A stretch of 64,000 nucleotides of DNA from Streptomyces sp. NBC_00376 (GCF_036077095.1 NZ_CP107960.1:7378001-7442000); one strand, 5' to 3'. Shown: positions 52,611-61,767, counted from the stretch's first letter. Numbers and translations are program-made. The notes: generated by a model from the letters alone, not told the origin.

Positions 52611-53050
52611 CCGCACCGAACGTCGCAGCAACCAACGCCGCACGGCAGGGCTCCGGCCAGCTCAACTGGCTCCTCGACGAACTCGTCGAACGCGTCGCCA
52701 GCATCCACAAGGCGCTGGTGCTCTCCAGCGACGGCCTCGCCACCGGCACGTCGAAGGACCTGACCCGGGAGGACAGCGAACATCTGGCGGCCGTCGCCTC
52801 CGGATTCCACAGTCTCGCCAAGGGCGTCGGACGGCACTTCGAAGCGGGCCGGGTCCGCCAGACCGTCGTCGAACTCGACGAGGCCTTCCTCTTCGTCACG
52901 GCGGCCGGTGACGGCAGTTGCCTCGCGGTGCTGGCCGACGCCGACTCGGACGTCGGCCAGGTCGCCTACGAGATGACGCTGATGGTCAAGCGCGTCGGCG
53001 CCCACCTGGCCAACGCCCCCCGGACGACCGGTCTGTCCGCCGGGGGGTGA
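52607..53050 (+). CDS. cvnB: Roadblock/LC7 protein CvnB, 147 aa
   Basis: Starts in an ATGA overlap with cvnA. After a short tail, the roadblock/LC7 fold is clear: LNWLLDELVERVASIHKALVLSSDGLATGTS, DSEHLAAVASGFHSLAKGVGRHF and LFVTAAGDGSCLAVLADADSDVGQVAYEMTLMVKRV. Roadblock proteins bind and regulate small GTPases such as CvnD. Length is normal. It is followed 7 bp later by cvnC. Confidence 0.95.
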   Translation: MTAPNVAATNAARQGSGQLNWLLDELVERVASIHKALVLSSDGLATGTSKDLTREDSEHLAAVASGFHSLAKGVGRHFEAGRVRQTVVELDEAFLFVTAAGDGSCLAVLADADSDVGQVAYEMTLMVKRVGAHLANAPRTTGLSAGG

Positions 53051-53057
53051 GTGGACG

Positions 53058-53480
53058 GTGAGCGCTGACTCCACCCAATCTCCGGCGACGCCCGCCGACC
53101 CGCGGGCCTCGCGCTGGTACGACGCCGAGGCGGGCCCGGTGGTCCGTCCGTACGCGATGACCCGGGGCCGAACCAGCAGCGCCTCCCGCCATCGGCTCGA
53201 CCTGATCGCGATCGTCGTACCCGAACCCGAGGCCGACGACCCCGGCCGGGACCAGACGCTCTCCCCGGAACACGTGGAGATCGTCGAACTCTGCAGTGGC
53301 ATGCCCCAGTCGATCGCGGAGCTCGCGGCCGGCCTGGACCTCCCCGTGGGGGTGGTCCGGGTGCTGGTCGGCGACCTCGTCGAGGACGAGCTGGTGCACG
53401 TGACCCGTCCCGTTCCGCCGGCCGAGCTGCCGGACGTGAACATTCTTCGCGAGGTGATCAATGGCCTTCGGGCGCTCTAG
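53058..53480 (+). CDS. cvnC: DUF742 protein CvnC, 140 aa
   Basis: GTG start at 53058 (SADSTQSPATPADPRASRWYDAEAGPVVRPYAMT). Residues 30-135 match DUF742: VVRPYAMTRGRT, then a winged-helix-like half LSPEHVEIVELCSGMPQSIAELAAGLDLPVGVVRVLVGDLVEDELVHV. In conservons CvnC interacts with CvnA and CvnD at the membrane. The 3' end overlaps the start of cvnD by 20 bp. Confidence 0.95.
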   Translation: MSADSTQSPATPADPRASRWYDAEAGPVVRPYAMTRGRTSSASRHRLDLIAIVVPEPEADDPGRDQTLSPEHVEIVELCSGMPQSIAELAAGLDLPVGVVRVLVGDLVEDELVHVTRPVPPAELPDVNILREVINGLRAL

Positions 53481-54066
53481 CCGCAAGAAGCGGCCCGTTG
53501 AGCCCGTTACCCTGAAAATCCTGGTGGCGGGCGGCTTCGGAGCGGGCAAGACGACCCTGGTGGGCGCGGTCAGCGAGATCAGGCCGCTGCGTACGGAGGA
53601 GAGGCTCAGCGAGGCCGGCCGGCCGGTGGACGACGTGGCGGGCGTGGAGACCAAGACCACCACCACGGTGGCCATGGACTTCGGCCGGATCACGCTGCGC
53701 GAGGACCTGGTGCTGTACCTCTTCGGCACCCCGGGGCAGGACCGGTTCTGGTTCCTGTGGGACGAGCTGGCCCAGGGCGCGCTCGGGGCCGTCGTGCTCG
53801 CGGACACCCGTCGGCTGGAGGACTGCTTCGCGGCGGTCGACTACTTCGAACGCCGGGCCATTCCGTTCACCGTAGCCGTGAACTGCTTCGAGGGGGCCGA
53901 CACGTTCCCCGTCGAGACGGTGCAGGCGGCGCTGGACCTGGACCCGGAGGTGCCCGTGGTCATGTGCGACGCGCGCGACCGCGGCTCCGTACGGGACGTA
54001 CTGGTGGGCGTCGTGGAGCACGCCGTGGACCGTGCGGAACGCGTCCGTGAGCCCGCCGTCCCGTAA
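53461..54066 (+). CDS. cvnD: Conservon GTPase CvnD, 201 aa
   Basis: Small GTPase-like protein. Motifs: LVAGGFGAGKTTLVGAVSEI (G1), a Thr cluster ETKTTTTVAMDFG (G2), YLFGTPGQDRFWFLWDELA (G3), and VNCFEGAD in place of the canonical NKxD (G4). This degenerate G4 is usual for this family and probably changes nucleotide selectivity. The start at 53461 lies inside the end of cvnC, so translation is coupled. The usual next gene, a cytochrome P450 (cvnE), is absent; a terminator and a gene on the other strand follow. Confidence 0.95.
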   Translation: MAFGRSSRKKRPVEPVTLKILVAGGFGAGKTTLVGAVSEIRPLRTEERLSEAGRPVDDVAGVETKTTTTVAMDFGRITLREDLVLYLFGTPGQDRFWFLWDELAQGALGAVVLADTRRLEDCFAAVDYFERRAIPFTVAVNCFEGADTFPVETVQAALDLDPEVPVVMCDARDRGSVRDVLVGVVEHAVDRAERVREPAVP

Positions 54067-54098
54067 CGCCCGTTCGACGCATGCACGGTGACGGACAC

Positions 54099-54130
54099 GG
54101 CCCGTACCCCCGCCGACCGGGGTACGGGCC
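54099..54130. terminator. Terminator between cvnD and Mpo1-like gene
   Basis: Perfect 12-bp stem (54099-54110 with 54119-54130) and an 8-base loop between converging genes. Confidence 0.8.
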
Positions 54131-54181
54131 GCGCGTCGTCGCGTCACCGGTCGAAGAGTTTTCTCCTGCGGTGACCGGCCG

Positions 54182-54544
54182 TCAACACTCCTGGCAGCAC
54201 CCGTTGTCGGCGAGCCACTGGGCAGCTGTCACCGCCAGCTCCCCGTCGCGCCCCGCCAGCATCATCCGGATCATCTGCGCGTCGCCGCGGAGCGACCAGG
54301 CGGGATGTCCGAACGTGGCCGGATTGTTCTTCTCGATCAGGAAATGCGCGGGCCAGGCGGTCCCGTAGCCGATCAGCGGCAACGCGGCCAGGTACCGCTT
54401 GCGCCCCCGCGCCAGACCGTAGGCGGTGACCGCGAGACCGGTCAGGGTGCCGGTCAGGTGGACCCACCGGGTCGCGGCCCTGGAGTGCATCGCCACGTAG
54501 TAGGGCCAGAACTCCTCGTACGAATCGAACGTCTGCTGTGACAT
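54182..54544 (-). CDS. Mpo1-like membrane protein (DUF962), 120 aa
   Basis: ATG at 54544 begins MSQQTFDSYEEFWPYYVAMHSRAATRWVH. DUF962 proteins include yeast Mpo1, an iron-dependent 2-hydroxy fatty acid dioxygenase. Conserved His positions are visible: AMHSRATRWVH, and HFLIEKNNPATFGHPAWSLRGD. Two hydrophobic helices lie between them (TGTLTGLAVTAYGLA and LAALPLIGYGTAW). The C-terminal DNGCCQEC is unusual, with three Cys residues. The protein is probably membrane-embedded. It sits beside the VanX-type gene on the same strand. Confidence 0.85.
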   Translation of the reverse strand: MSQQTFDSYEEFWPYYVAMHSRAATRWVHLTGTLTGLAVTAYGLARGRKRYLAALPLIGYGTAWPAHFLIEKNNPATFGHPAWSLRGDAQMIRMMLAGRDGELAVTAAQWLADNGCCQEC

Positions 54545-54672
54545 ACGGGCACCGTAGTTGCTGAGGGCCGCCTCGACCGCAACCGGATACGGCCGATCCG
54601 CGTCGAAGAGGAAGAAGCGGGAGGCCGGGACCCACGGGGGTGGCCCCGGCCGCCCGCTTCCGCGCGGACGCG

Positions 54673-55479
54673 TCAGTGCCCCGCGACGGACCGCCGGGCC
54701 ACCGGGAAGTCGAAATAGGTGTCCGGGAACAGCTCGGGCTTGAAGGTGTAGTGCCACCATTCCTCGGCCAGATTCACGAAACCGGCGTCCGTGAGCGTCT
54801 TCTTCAGGAACTGCCGGTTGGCGCGCTGCGCACCCTGGATACGCGGATCGTCGGTGTGGGAGAGCGTGTCGAAGCAGTCGAAACCGGTGCCCATGTCCAC
54901 GGAGTCGTCCGGGAACCGCTCGGCCGCGGGCGCGTAGCAGGGCACCTGCGGCTCGCCCGGCCGGTACGGCGGGGTCGGCGGCGTGGGCAGCTTCACCAGC
55001 GTCAGATCCACCGTGCTGCCGCGGCTGTGCCCGGACTTCTCCGCGATGTAGCCGTCCGCGAAGAGCCGCGTCTTGTCGACCCTGGGGTAGAACTCGCCCT
55101 TCATGGTCTCGTCGTCGAGGTCCTTCGCCCACCGTACGAAGTGGTCGACCGCCCGCTGCGGCCGGTAGCAGTCGTACACCTTCAGCGAGTAGCCCCGGCG
55201 CAGCAGCCGGGTCTGTGCGTCGTGCAGGGCCCTGGCCGCCGGCCGGGTCAGGATGCAGAGCGGGTTGCGGTAGCCGTCCACCGGGACGCCCATGAAGTTG
55301 TGGGCGGTGGGGTAGCGCATCTCCTGGATGATCGTCGGATCCACCGAGCTCAGCGCGACGAACTCCTCGGGCGCCTTCGGCTCGGGCCTCGCCCGAGCCG
55401 TGGGAGCGGCGGCGGTGACGGCGAGCAGGGCGGCGGCAGCGGCCGCCAGGACACGGAAAGCGGAAGCGAGAGATGTCAT
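54673..55479 (-). CDS. vanX: Secreted D-Ala-D-Ala dipeptidase, VanX type, 268 aa
   Basis: M15D zinc dipeptidase that splits D-alanyl-D-alanine. The ATG at 55479 is chosen; a GTG two codons earlier is possible. A signal peptide covers about 1-30 (FRVLAAAAAALLAVTAAAPTARA). Zinc and catalytic residues: SGHSRGSTVDLTLV (His and Asp ligands, about 148) and EEWWHYTF (Glu base and His ligand, about 240). Arg of YDCYRPQRAVDHF fits the family. Export suggests wall turnover or scavenging rather than cytosolic vancomycin resistance; no vanHA genes are nearby. Confidence 0.85.
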   Translation of the reverse strand: MTSLASAFRVLAAAAAALLAVTAAAPTARARPEPKAPEEFVALSSVDPTIIQEMRYPTAHNFMGVPVDGYRNPLCILTRPAARALHDAQTRLLRRGYSLKVYDCYRPQRAVDHFVRWAKDLDDETMKGEFYPRVDKTRLFADGYIAEKSGHSRGSTVDLTLVKLPTPPTPPYRPGEPQVPCYAPAAERFPDDSVDMGTGFDCFDTLSHTDDPRIQGAQRANRQFLKKTLTDAGFVNLAEEWWHYTFKPELFPDTYFDFPVARRSVAGH

Positions 55480-55536
55480 GAGCACATAATTCAGTAGTGC
55501 GGGGGAGTCCGCCGGAGGATCCGGTACAGTCCGCGC

Positions 55537-56070
55537 GTGTCCGTACCCAGGAGCAACCCCGAGCAACCGGCCAAGGACTCCCACTGCGACAGCTGCGGAG
55601 CCCCCTGGGCCGAATCCGCCGCCTGGCCCCGCACCTGCACCGCCTGCGGCAGCACCGCCTACCGCAACCCACTGCCGGTCGCCGTGGCCCTCCTCCCCGT
55701 CACCGGCCAGGACTCCACCGGCCTCGTCGTGATCACCCGCACCATCCCGCCCCACCCGGGTGGCCTCGCCCTTCCCGGCGGCTACATCGACCACGACGAG
55801 GACTGGAAACACGCGGTCGTACGGGAACTGCGCGAGGAGACCGGCATCGCGGCCGACGAACGGGAGGTCCGCCTCGCCGACGCCCTCAGCGCCCCCGACG
55901 GCCACCTCCTCCTCTTCGGCCTCCTCCCGGAACGCCCCGCGACCGCGCTCCCGCCCTCCCGGCCCACCGACGAGACGTCCGGCTTCCGGCTGCTCCGCGC
56001 ACCCGCCGAGCTGGCCTTCCCCCTGCACACCCGCGCCGTCCGCACCTGGTTCGACGGCGGCTACCGCTGA
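55537..56070 (+). CDS. Nudix hydrolase with N-terminal zinc ribbon, 177 aa
   Basis: Hydrolyses nucleoside diphosphate-linked substrates. Zinc-ribbon-like Cys17, Cys20 (HCDSCGAPW), Cys34 and Cys37 (RTCTACGST). The complete Nudix box runs from Gly82 to Ile104 with E88, R96, E97, E100 and E101 (GGYIDHDEDW, then VVRELREETGI). The N-terminal ribbon recalls NudC-type NADH pyrophosphatases, but the SQPWPFPxS motif is not present. GTG start at 55537; a -10-like TACAGT 6 bases earlier suggests a leaderless message. Confidence 0.88.
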   Translation: MSVPRSNPEQPAKDSHCDSCGAPWAESAAWPRTCTACGSTAYRNPLPVAVALLPVTGQDSTGLVVITRTIPPHPGGLALPGGYIDHDEDWKHAVVRELREETGIAADEREVRLADALSAPDGHLLLFGLLPERPATALPPSRPTDETSGFRLLRAPAELAFPLHTRAVRTWFDGGYR

Positions 56071-56136
56071 CCGGCCCGACGGCTGTGCCGCACACCGCGA
56101 ACCGGCCCGAGGGCAGTGCCACACCGCGAACCGGCC
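56070..56136. repeat. Tandem repeat between nudix and GH31 genes
   Basis: About two 30-base units beginning accggcccga (56070-56100 and 56101-56129), plus the first 7 bases of a third, fill the gap between the converging stops. No classical hairpin terminator is seen in it. Confidence 0.65.
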
Positions 56137-58496
56137 TACACCCCGCGCACCCGCACCGGATACGCCACCGCCCCCTCCTCACCCTCCCGGCCCTCCCGTT
56201 CGACCACGACCCGCCCGTCCACCCACCGCGACGCGTACCGCTCGACCTCCGCCCGCTCCCAGCCGTCCCCCGCGTCCCGGACCACCAGCCCGCTCCCGCT
56301 GCGCCCCGCCGGCGGAGCCCACACCTCCAGCTCCACACCGCCGTCCGCACCCCGCACCGGCAGTACCGAACCCGCCCGCGCCAACACCGGCACCCGAGAC
56401 AGCGGCGCATCGAGCAGCACCTGCCCCGGCCCCTCGTACACCTCACCGGTCGCCGTGTCGTACCAGCGCCCCCGCGGCAACCGCACCGCCCGGCGATCCG
56501 CACCGTGCTCCAGCACCGGAGCCACCAGCAGCGCGTCACCCAACAGGAACGCGTCCTCGCACTCCCGCAATGCCCGGTCCCCGGGCGAACGCCACCACAG
56601 CGGCCGCACGTACGGGGCACCGGTCAGCCCGGCCAGCCGCGACAGCGTCACGAAGTACGGGTGCAGCCGCTCCCGCTCCTCCAGCGCCGCCCGCGCGTGC
56701 TCCAGCACCCCGGGCCCGAACTCCCACGGCTCCCGCCGCCCCGCGTCGATCGCCGCATGGGTACGGAACAACGGCAGATACGCACCCAGCTGGAACCACC
56801 GCAGATACAGCTCCGGCGACGGCGACCCGTCGAACCCGCCCACATCGGGCCCCGAATACGGCACCCCGCACAGCCCCAGCCCCAGGACCAGCGCCAACGA
56901 GGCCCGCAGCCCCGGCCAGCCGGTCGCCACATCACCGGACCATGTGCCCCCGTAACGCTGCATCCCCGCCCAGCCGGAACGCGAGAACAGGAAGGGGCGC
57001 TCCTCGGGCCGCAGCCGGCGCAGCCCTTCGTACCCGGCACGCGCCATCGCCAGCGCGTAGACGTTGTGCGCCTCGCGGTGATCACCTCCGCGGCCCTCCA
57101 GCGAATGCCGCGCCGACCTCGGCAGCGACGGATCCCCGAACGCGGCGAACGACACCGGCTCGTTCATGTCGTGCCACACGCCCGAGAACCCCTGCGCCAG
57201 CCGCTCCTCGTACAGACCGCCCCACCACTCCCGCACCCGCGGATCGGTGAAGTCCGGGAACACGCACTCGCCCGGCCACACCTCCCCGCGCACCACCCGC
57301 CCGCGCGCGTCCCGGACGAACGCCCCGCGGTCCCCGACCGCGACCCCCGCGTCGAACACCGCGTTCCCCGGCTCCGCCTTCACCGCGGGATCGACGATCG
57401 ACACCAGTCGCACGCCGTCCTCCCGCAACTCCTTCGCCAGACCCGGCAGATCGGGGAAGCGCCCCTGATCGACGGTGAACACCCGGTGCGCGTCGTAGTG
57501 GTCGATGTCCAGATGCAGTACGGACAGCGGCAGCCCCCGTTCCCGGTACCCGGCGACGACCCGCCGCACCTCCCGCTCGCTCCCGAACCCCCACCGGGCG
57601 TGCTGCGGACCCAGCGCCCAGGACGGCGGCACCGCCGGCGCACCCGTGAGAGCCGTCCAGCCCTGCAGCACCCGGGACGGCGTGCCCGCCACCACCCAGC
57701 AGCGCAACGGCCCCCCGTCCATCCGCACCTCGCACGACCCGGGCCGGTCGTGGCCGGAACCCGCACCCTCCTCGCCCTCGCGCAGAGTCACCCGCCCCGA
57801 CCAGGTGTTGTCGTGGAACACCAGATGTGTCCCCGCGTCACAGACCACGAGCTGCACCGGCATCGTCAGGTACAGCGGATCGTCACCGGGCCCGAACCGC
57901 CCACCCGGATCGGTGTTCCACAGGCCGTACACGCCGTCCCGCAGCCGCGGCCCCGACGCCCGGCCCCCGAGCCCGAAGAACCGCGCGTCCGCCGGAACCT
58001 CGGAACGCTGCACCCACCGGGCACCGCCCCCCGCCACCGGCTCCCACCAGCGCGGCGGCAGCTCGCGCCGGAGCACCACCCCGCCCGGGGTACGCAGCTC
58101 CACGGCCCCGTGCCGCGACACCGCGACGGTCAGCCGCTCCGACACCACCTGCCAGCCACCGTCCTTGTCCGGCTCCAGCTCGGCCCGCGGATCCGGCTCG
58201 GGCACCGCGCCGGGCAGCGCGTACGACGGCGACGGCTCCGCCCCGTCCCAGCCCCAGAACACCGCACCGCCCACCGCCACCCGCACCCGCAACTCCGAAC
58301 GGGCGAACCGCACCACACCCCCGCCCGGCTCCGGCTCCGCCCCCACCACCGGGCCGGGCACCCGTGCCCGCTCCGCACCGCGCCGGGGCAGCGCCCGCGC
58401 ATCCGCACTGTGACGCCGCCAGGACGAGCGCACCGCGCGCAGTCCCCGCACCGAACCGACCATCTTCACCGAGCGCACCAGGTCACGACCGTCCAT
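56136..58496 (-). CDS. GH31 alpha-glucosidase family enzyme, 786 aa
   Basis: Retaining alpha-glycosidase. The N-terminal beta-sandwich (90-300) precedes the catalytic barrel. The nucleophile Asp is in GVWHDMNEPVSF (about 441); the acid/base region reads GTWSGDVATGWPGL (about 520). Other family marks: HARWGFGSEREVRRV, LHLDIDHYDAHRVFTVDQGRFPD and YSGPDVGGFDG. C-terminal beta domains close the chain. No signal peptide, so it is intracellular, acting on alpha-glucans or oligosaccharides such as maltose. ATG at 58496. Diverges from the acetoacetyl-CoA synthetase gene across 222 bp. Confidence 0.93.
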   Translation of the reverse strand: MDGRDLVRSVKMVGSVRGLRAVRSSWRRHSADARALPRRGAERARVPGPVVGAEPEPGGGVVRFARSELRVRVAVGGAVFWGWDGAEPSPSYALPGAVPEPDPRAELEPDKDGGWQVVSERLTVAVSRHGAVELRTPGGVVLRRELPPRWWEPVAGGGARWVQRSEVPADARFFGLGGRASGPRLRDGVYGLWNTDPGGRFGPGDDPLYLTMPVQLVVCDAGTHLVFHDNTWSGRVTLREGEEGAGSGHDRPGSCEVRMDGGPLRCWVVAGTPSRVLQGWTALTGAPAVPPSWALGPQHARWGFGSEREVRRVVAGYRERGLPLSVLHLDIDHYDAHRVFTVDQGRFPDLPGLAKELREDGVRLVSIVDPAVKAEPGNAVFDAGVAVGDRGAFVRDARGRVVRGEVWPGECVFPDFTDPRVREWWGGLYEERLAQGFSGVWHDMNEPVSFAAFGDPSLPRSARHSLEGRGGDHREAHNVYALAMARAGYEGLRRLRPEERPFLFSRSGWAGMQRYGGTWSGDVATGWPGLRASLALVLGLGLCGVPYSGPDVGGFDGSPSPELYLRWFQLGAYLPLFRTHAAIDAGRREPWEFGPGVLEHARAALEERERLHPYFVTLSRLAGLTGAPYVRPLWWRSPGDRALRECEDAFLLGDALLVAPVLEHGADRRAVRLPRGRWYDTATGEVYEGPGQVLLDAPLSRVPVLARAGSVLPVRGADGGVELEVWAPPAGRSGSGLVVRDAGDGWERAEVERYASRWVDGRVVVEREGREGEEGAVAYPVRVRGV

Positions 58497-58718
58497 GCAG
58501 CTCAGCCTGCCATCCGGCGGGGCGGGTGCGGGCTCCGTTCAACTTCCGTTCACCCGTGGCCGGACCACATGTCCGGACACCCGGGCATGGGTGGGGAACC
58601 CTGGTGCGAAAGACGATCACATGGCATCGTCCGTAAATGCCGCCTCACGCGCACACCCCAGCACGTGTGCGCGCGCCCACGCCCATCCCGCGTACCCGTA
58701 CAGCCAGGGAGCCGCCCC

Positions 58719-60695
58719 ATGACCGCAGCAGCCAACGAAGCCCCCCTCTGGCAGCCCGGCCCCGACCGCATCGCGGCCGCTGCCGTCACCCGCTTCCAGA
58801 GCTGGGCGTCCCAGCACTACGGAGCACCGGCCGAGGGCGGCTACCCGGCGCTGCACCAGTGGTCCGTGACCGAACTCGACACCTTCTGGCGGGCCGTCGC
58901 CGACTGGTTCGACGTACGGTTCTCCACCCCGTACGAGACCGTACTGGCCGACCGCGCCATGCCCGGCGCCCAGTGGTTCCCCGGCGCCACCCTCAACTAC
59001 GCCGAGCATGCGCTGCGCACCGCCGAGGACCCCCTGCGCGCGGACGCCCCCGCCCTGCTCCACGTCGACGAGACCCACACCCAGATCCCCGTCTCCTGGT
59101 CCGAACTCCGCCGCCGGGTCGGCTCGCTCGCCGCCGAACTCCGCGCCCTCGGCGTCACCCCCGGCGACCGCGTCAGCGGCTACCTCCCCAACGTCCCCGA
59201 GGCCGTCGTCGCTTTCCTCGCCACCGCGGCCGTCGGCGGCGTCTGGACCTCCTGCGCCCCGGACTTCGGCGCCCGCAGCGTCCTCGACCGCTTCCAGCAG
59301 GTCGAACCCGTCGTCCTCTTCACGGTCGACGGCTACCGCTACGGCGGCAAGGAACACCACCGTGCCGACACGGTCGCCGAGCTGCGGCGCGAGCTGCCCA
59401 CCCTGCGCGCCGTCGTGCACATCCCGCTGCTGGGCACCGAGGCCCCCGAGGGCGCCCTCGAATGGTCCGCCCTCACCTGCGCCGACACCGAGCCCGTCTT
59501 CGAACAGGTCCCGTTCGACCACCCGCTCTGGGTGCTCTACTCCTCCGGCACCACCGGGCTCCCCAAGGCGATCGTCCAGTCCCAGGGCGGCATCCTGCTG
59601 GAACACTTCAAGCAGATCGGCCTGCACTGCGACCTCGGCCCCGAGGACCGCTTCTTCTGGTACACCTCCACCGGCTGGATGATGTGGAACTTCCTCGTCT
59701 CAGGCCTCCTCACCGGAACCACCCTCGTGCTGTACGACGGAAGCCCCGGCTACCCCGACGTCAGCGCCCAGTGGCGCGTCGCCGAACAGACCGGAGCGAC
59801 CCTCTTCGGTACCTCGGCCGCCTATGTCATGGCCTGCCGGAAGGCCGGCATCCACCCGGGCCGCGACTTCGACCTCTCCCGCATCCAGTGCGTCGCCACC
59901 ACCGGCTCCCCGCTCCCGCCCGACGGCTTCCGCTGGCTCCACGACGAGGTGGACGACGATCTGTGGATCGCCTCCGTCAGCGGCGGCACGGACGTGTGCA
60001 GCTGCTTCGCCGGCGCGGTCCCCACCCTTCCCGTCCACATCGGTGAACTCCAGGCCCCCTGCCTCGGCACGGACCTCCGCTCCTGGGACCCCGCGGGCAA
60101 ACCGCTCATCGGAGAGGTCGGCGAACTCGTCGTCACCGCTCCCATGCCGTCCATGCCCATCCGGTTCTGGAACGACCCCGACGGCAGCCGCTACCACGAC
60201 AGCTACTTCGACATGTACCCCGGCGTCTGGCGCCACGGAGACTGGATCACGATCACCGAACACGGCTCGGTCGTCATCCACGGCCGCTCCGACTCCACCC
60301 TCAACCGCCAGGGCGTACGGATGGGCTCCGCCGACATCTACGAGGCCGTCGAACGGCTCCCCGAGATCCGCGAATCCCTCGTCATCGGCCTCGAAGAGCC
60401 CGACGGCGGCTACTGGATGCCGCTCTTCGTCCACCTCGCCGAAGGCGCCCGGCTCGACGACGCGCTGCGCGACAGCATCAAACGGACCATTCGGGAGAAC
60501 CTCTCCCCGCGCCACGTCCCCGACGAGGTCATCGAAGTCCCCGGCATCCCGCACACCCTCACCGGCAAGCGCATCGAGGTCCCGGTCAAACGCCTGCTGC
60601 AAGGCACGGCCCTGGCCAAGGCGGTCAACCCCGGCTCGATCGACAACCTGGAACTCCTCCACTTCTACGAGGACCTCGCCCGCAAGCGTCACTGA
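58719..60695 (+). CDS. Acetoacetyl-CoA synthetase, 658 aa
   Basis: Adenylate-forming ligase that activates acetoacetate to acetoacetyl-CoA with ATP. The ATG at 58719 (MTAAANEAPLWQPGP) has AGGGAG upstream. Motifs: WFPGATLNYAEH (ACS/AACS N terminus), LYSSGTTGLPKAIVQSQGG (P loop), WYTSTGWMMWNFLVSGLL, TTGSPLPPDGFRWLHDE, SVSGGTDVCSCFAGA and the C-terminal GRSDSTLNRQGVRMG hinge and SGKRIEVPVK-like TGKRIEVPVKRLLQG with the catalytic Lys. Length fits AACS (about 650). It links ketone bodies or PHB breakdown with acetyl-CoA metabolism. Confidence 0.93.
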   Translation: MTAAANEAPLWQPGPDRIAAAAVTRFQSWASQHYGAPAEGGYPALHQWSVTELDTFWRAVADWFDVRFSTPYETVLADRAMPGAQWFPGATLNYAEHALRTAEDPLRADAPALLHVDETHTQIPVSWSELRRRVGSLAAELRALGVTPGDRVSGYLPNVPEAVVAFLATAAVGGVWTSCAPDFGARSVLDRFQQVEPVVLFTVDGYRYGGKEHHRADTVAELRRELPTLRAVVHIPLLGTEAPEGALEWSALTCADTEPVFEQVPFDHPLWVLYSSGTTGLPKAIVQSQGGILLEHFKQIGLHCDLGPEDRFFWYTSTGWMMWNFLVSGLLTGTTLVLYDGSPGYPDVSAQWRVAEQTGATLFGTSAAYVMACRKAGIHPGRDFDLSRIQCVATTGSPLPPDGFRWLHDEVDDDLWIASVSGGTDVCSCFAGAVPTLPVHIGELQAPCLGTDLRSWDPAGKPLIGEVGELVVTAPMPSMPIRFWNDPDGSRYHDSYFDMYPGVWRHGDWITITEHGSVVIHGRSDSTLNRQGVRMGSADIYEAVERLPEIRESLVIGLEEPDGGYWMPLFVHLAEGARLDDALRDSIKRTIRENLSPRHVPDEVIEVPGIPHTLTGKRIEVPVKRLLQGTALAKAVNPGSIDNLELLHFYEDLARKRH

Positions 60696-60761
60696 CCGGC
60701 GCGTTGTCAGTGCCCGTGATTACTCTGAGTGAGCAATGATCGACAGCGCACCGGGGGAGTC

Positions 60762-61724
60762 ATGGAGCACATCAAGAACAACGGGAACAGCAGGGGCAAC
60801 GGGAACAACGGGAACAGCAAGTACGGCAGGACAGCCGGGTACAGCCGCTCCGGCGCGTCCATGCGACGCACGCTGCGCCGCGAAGCACCCAGCACCATCG
60901 GCCTCCTGGCCGACGAGCAGGACTTCGCGGCGATGCGGCGCTACCGCACCTTCACCTTCGACGACCACACCGCCTATCTCCAGCAGGTCGAAACCCTGCT
61001 GAAGTCCCTCTCCGCACAAGGCATGCACGCCACGGTCGCCCTCTTCGACCCGGAGGAGTACGCGGAGTACTGCGCCGAGTCGGGGCTGGCTCCCGACACC
61101 CCGGCCAGCCGCAGCCGCTTCACCGCCGAGATCGCCTCGGCCGGCGCCACCGTCGCGTACACCGGCCAACCCATCGACACCCTCATCCCGCTCCTGGTCA
61201 GCCGGGCCGTCCGCCGGGCCACCTGGGAGTACGCCACGATGATCCTGGCCGGCCTCGGCGAATGCGCGGACTGCGGCAAGGACGTCGGCCATGCCGCCTT
61301 CGACCGGGCCTCGCACCTGCTCCTCCGCATCCTGGAGACGGCCGGCCCCGGCACCCACCACCTGGTCTGCAGCACCCCCACCGACAACGAGCACCTGCTC
61401 GCCGTCCTGCACACCGAGCGGGACAGCACCGGGCCCGCCCGGCTCGAAACCGATGAAGGCGCAGAGTTCGTCACGGTGCTCGCCGTGGGCATCGCCCTCG
61501 AAAGGCCCGGAGGAGTCGTACTCCGAACGAGCCGTCCCGGAGCCCAGGACCGGGTGCACGGCTGGCGCCTGACCCGAGGCGATCTGGCCCCGCTCAGCGC
61601 CGGTGAGGTCTTCAGCGCCTACTGCACCGACGCCGACACCGGCGAACCGGTCGCCCCGGAATCACACGTGGAGTACTGCGCCGGCTTCGACCTCGGCGCG
61701 GACGAACCGGAATCGCACCACTGA
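60762..61724 (+). CDS. Conserved protein of unknown function with Asn/Gly-rich N terminus, 320 aa
   Basis: The ATG at 60762 (MEHIKNNGNSRGNG) follows GGGGGAG only two bases away; GTG at 60729 is an alternative. Residues 5-30 are Asn/Gly repeats, then MRRTLRREAPSTIGLLADEQDFAAMRRYRTFTFDD begins a soluble globular part. Two Cys residues in GECADCGKDVGH may bind metal. C-terminal part: VTVLAVGIALERPGGVVLRTSRPG. No catalytic motif, membrane helix or signal. It has the look of a streptomycete-specific cytosolic protein. It converges on ptsI with a strong terminator between them. Confidence 0.75.
   Translation: MEHIKNNGNSRGNGNNGNSKYGRTAGYSRSGASMRRTLRREAPSTIGLLADEQDFAAMRRYRTFTFDDHTAYLQQVETLLKSLSAQGMHATVALFDPEEYAEYCAESGLAPDTPASRSRFTAEIASAGATVAYTGQPIDTLIPLLVSRAVRRATWEYATMILAGLGECADCGKDVGHAAFDRASHLLLRILETAGPGTHHLVCSTPTDNEHLLAVLHTERDSTGPARLETDEGAEFVTVLAVGIALERPGGVVLRTSRPGAQDRVHGWRLTRGDLAPLSAGEVFSAYCTDADTGEPVAPESHVEYCAGFDLGADEPESHH
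60774..60829 (+). repeat. Asn/Gly coding repeat
   Basis: Repeats of aacgggaacagc and aacgggaacaac encode NNGNSRGNGNNGNS. The local AAC/GGG bias differs from the rest of the gene and points to slippage-prone DNA. Confidence 0.65.
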
Positions 61725-61729
61725 CAGGC

Positions 61730-61767
61730 GAAGGGGCTCCCCGCCACCATCGGCGGGGAGCCCCTTC
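61730..61767. terminator. Bidirectional terminator, unknown gene / ptsI
   Basis: Perfect 16-bp arms (61730-61745 and 61752-61767) with a 6-base loop between converging genes. Confidence 0.9.

Noticed and set aside
55497..58718. N-terminal 1074 residues of the frame leading into acetoacetyl-CoA synthetase
   Set aside because: Antisense or out of frame with the Nudix and GH31 genes and full of Arg/Pro/His; the enzyme starts at 58719.
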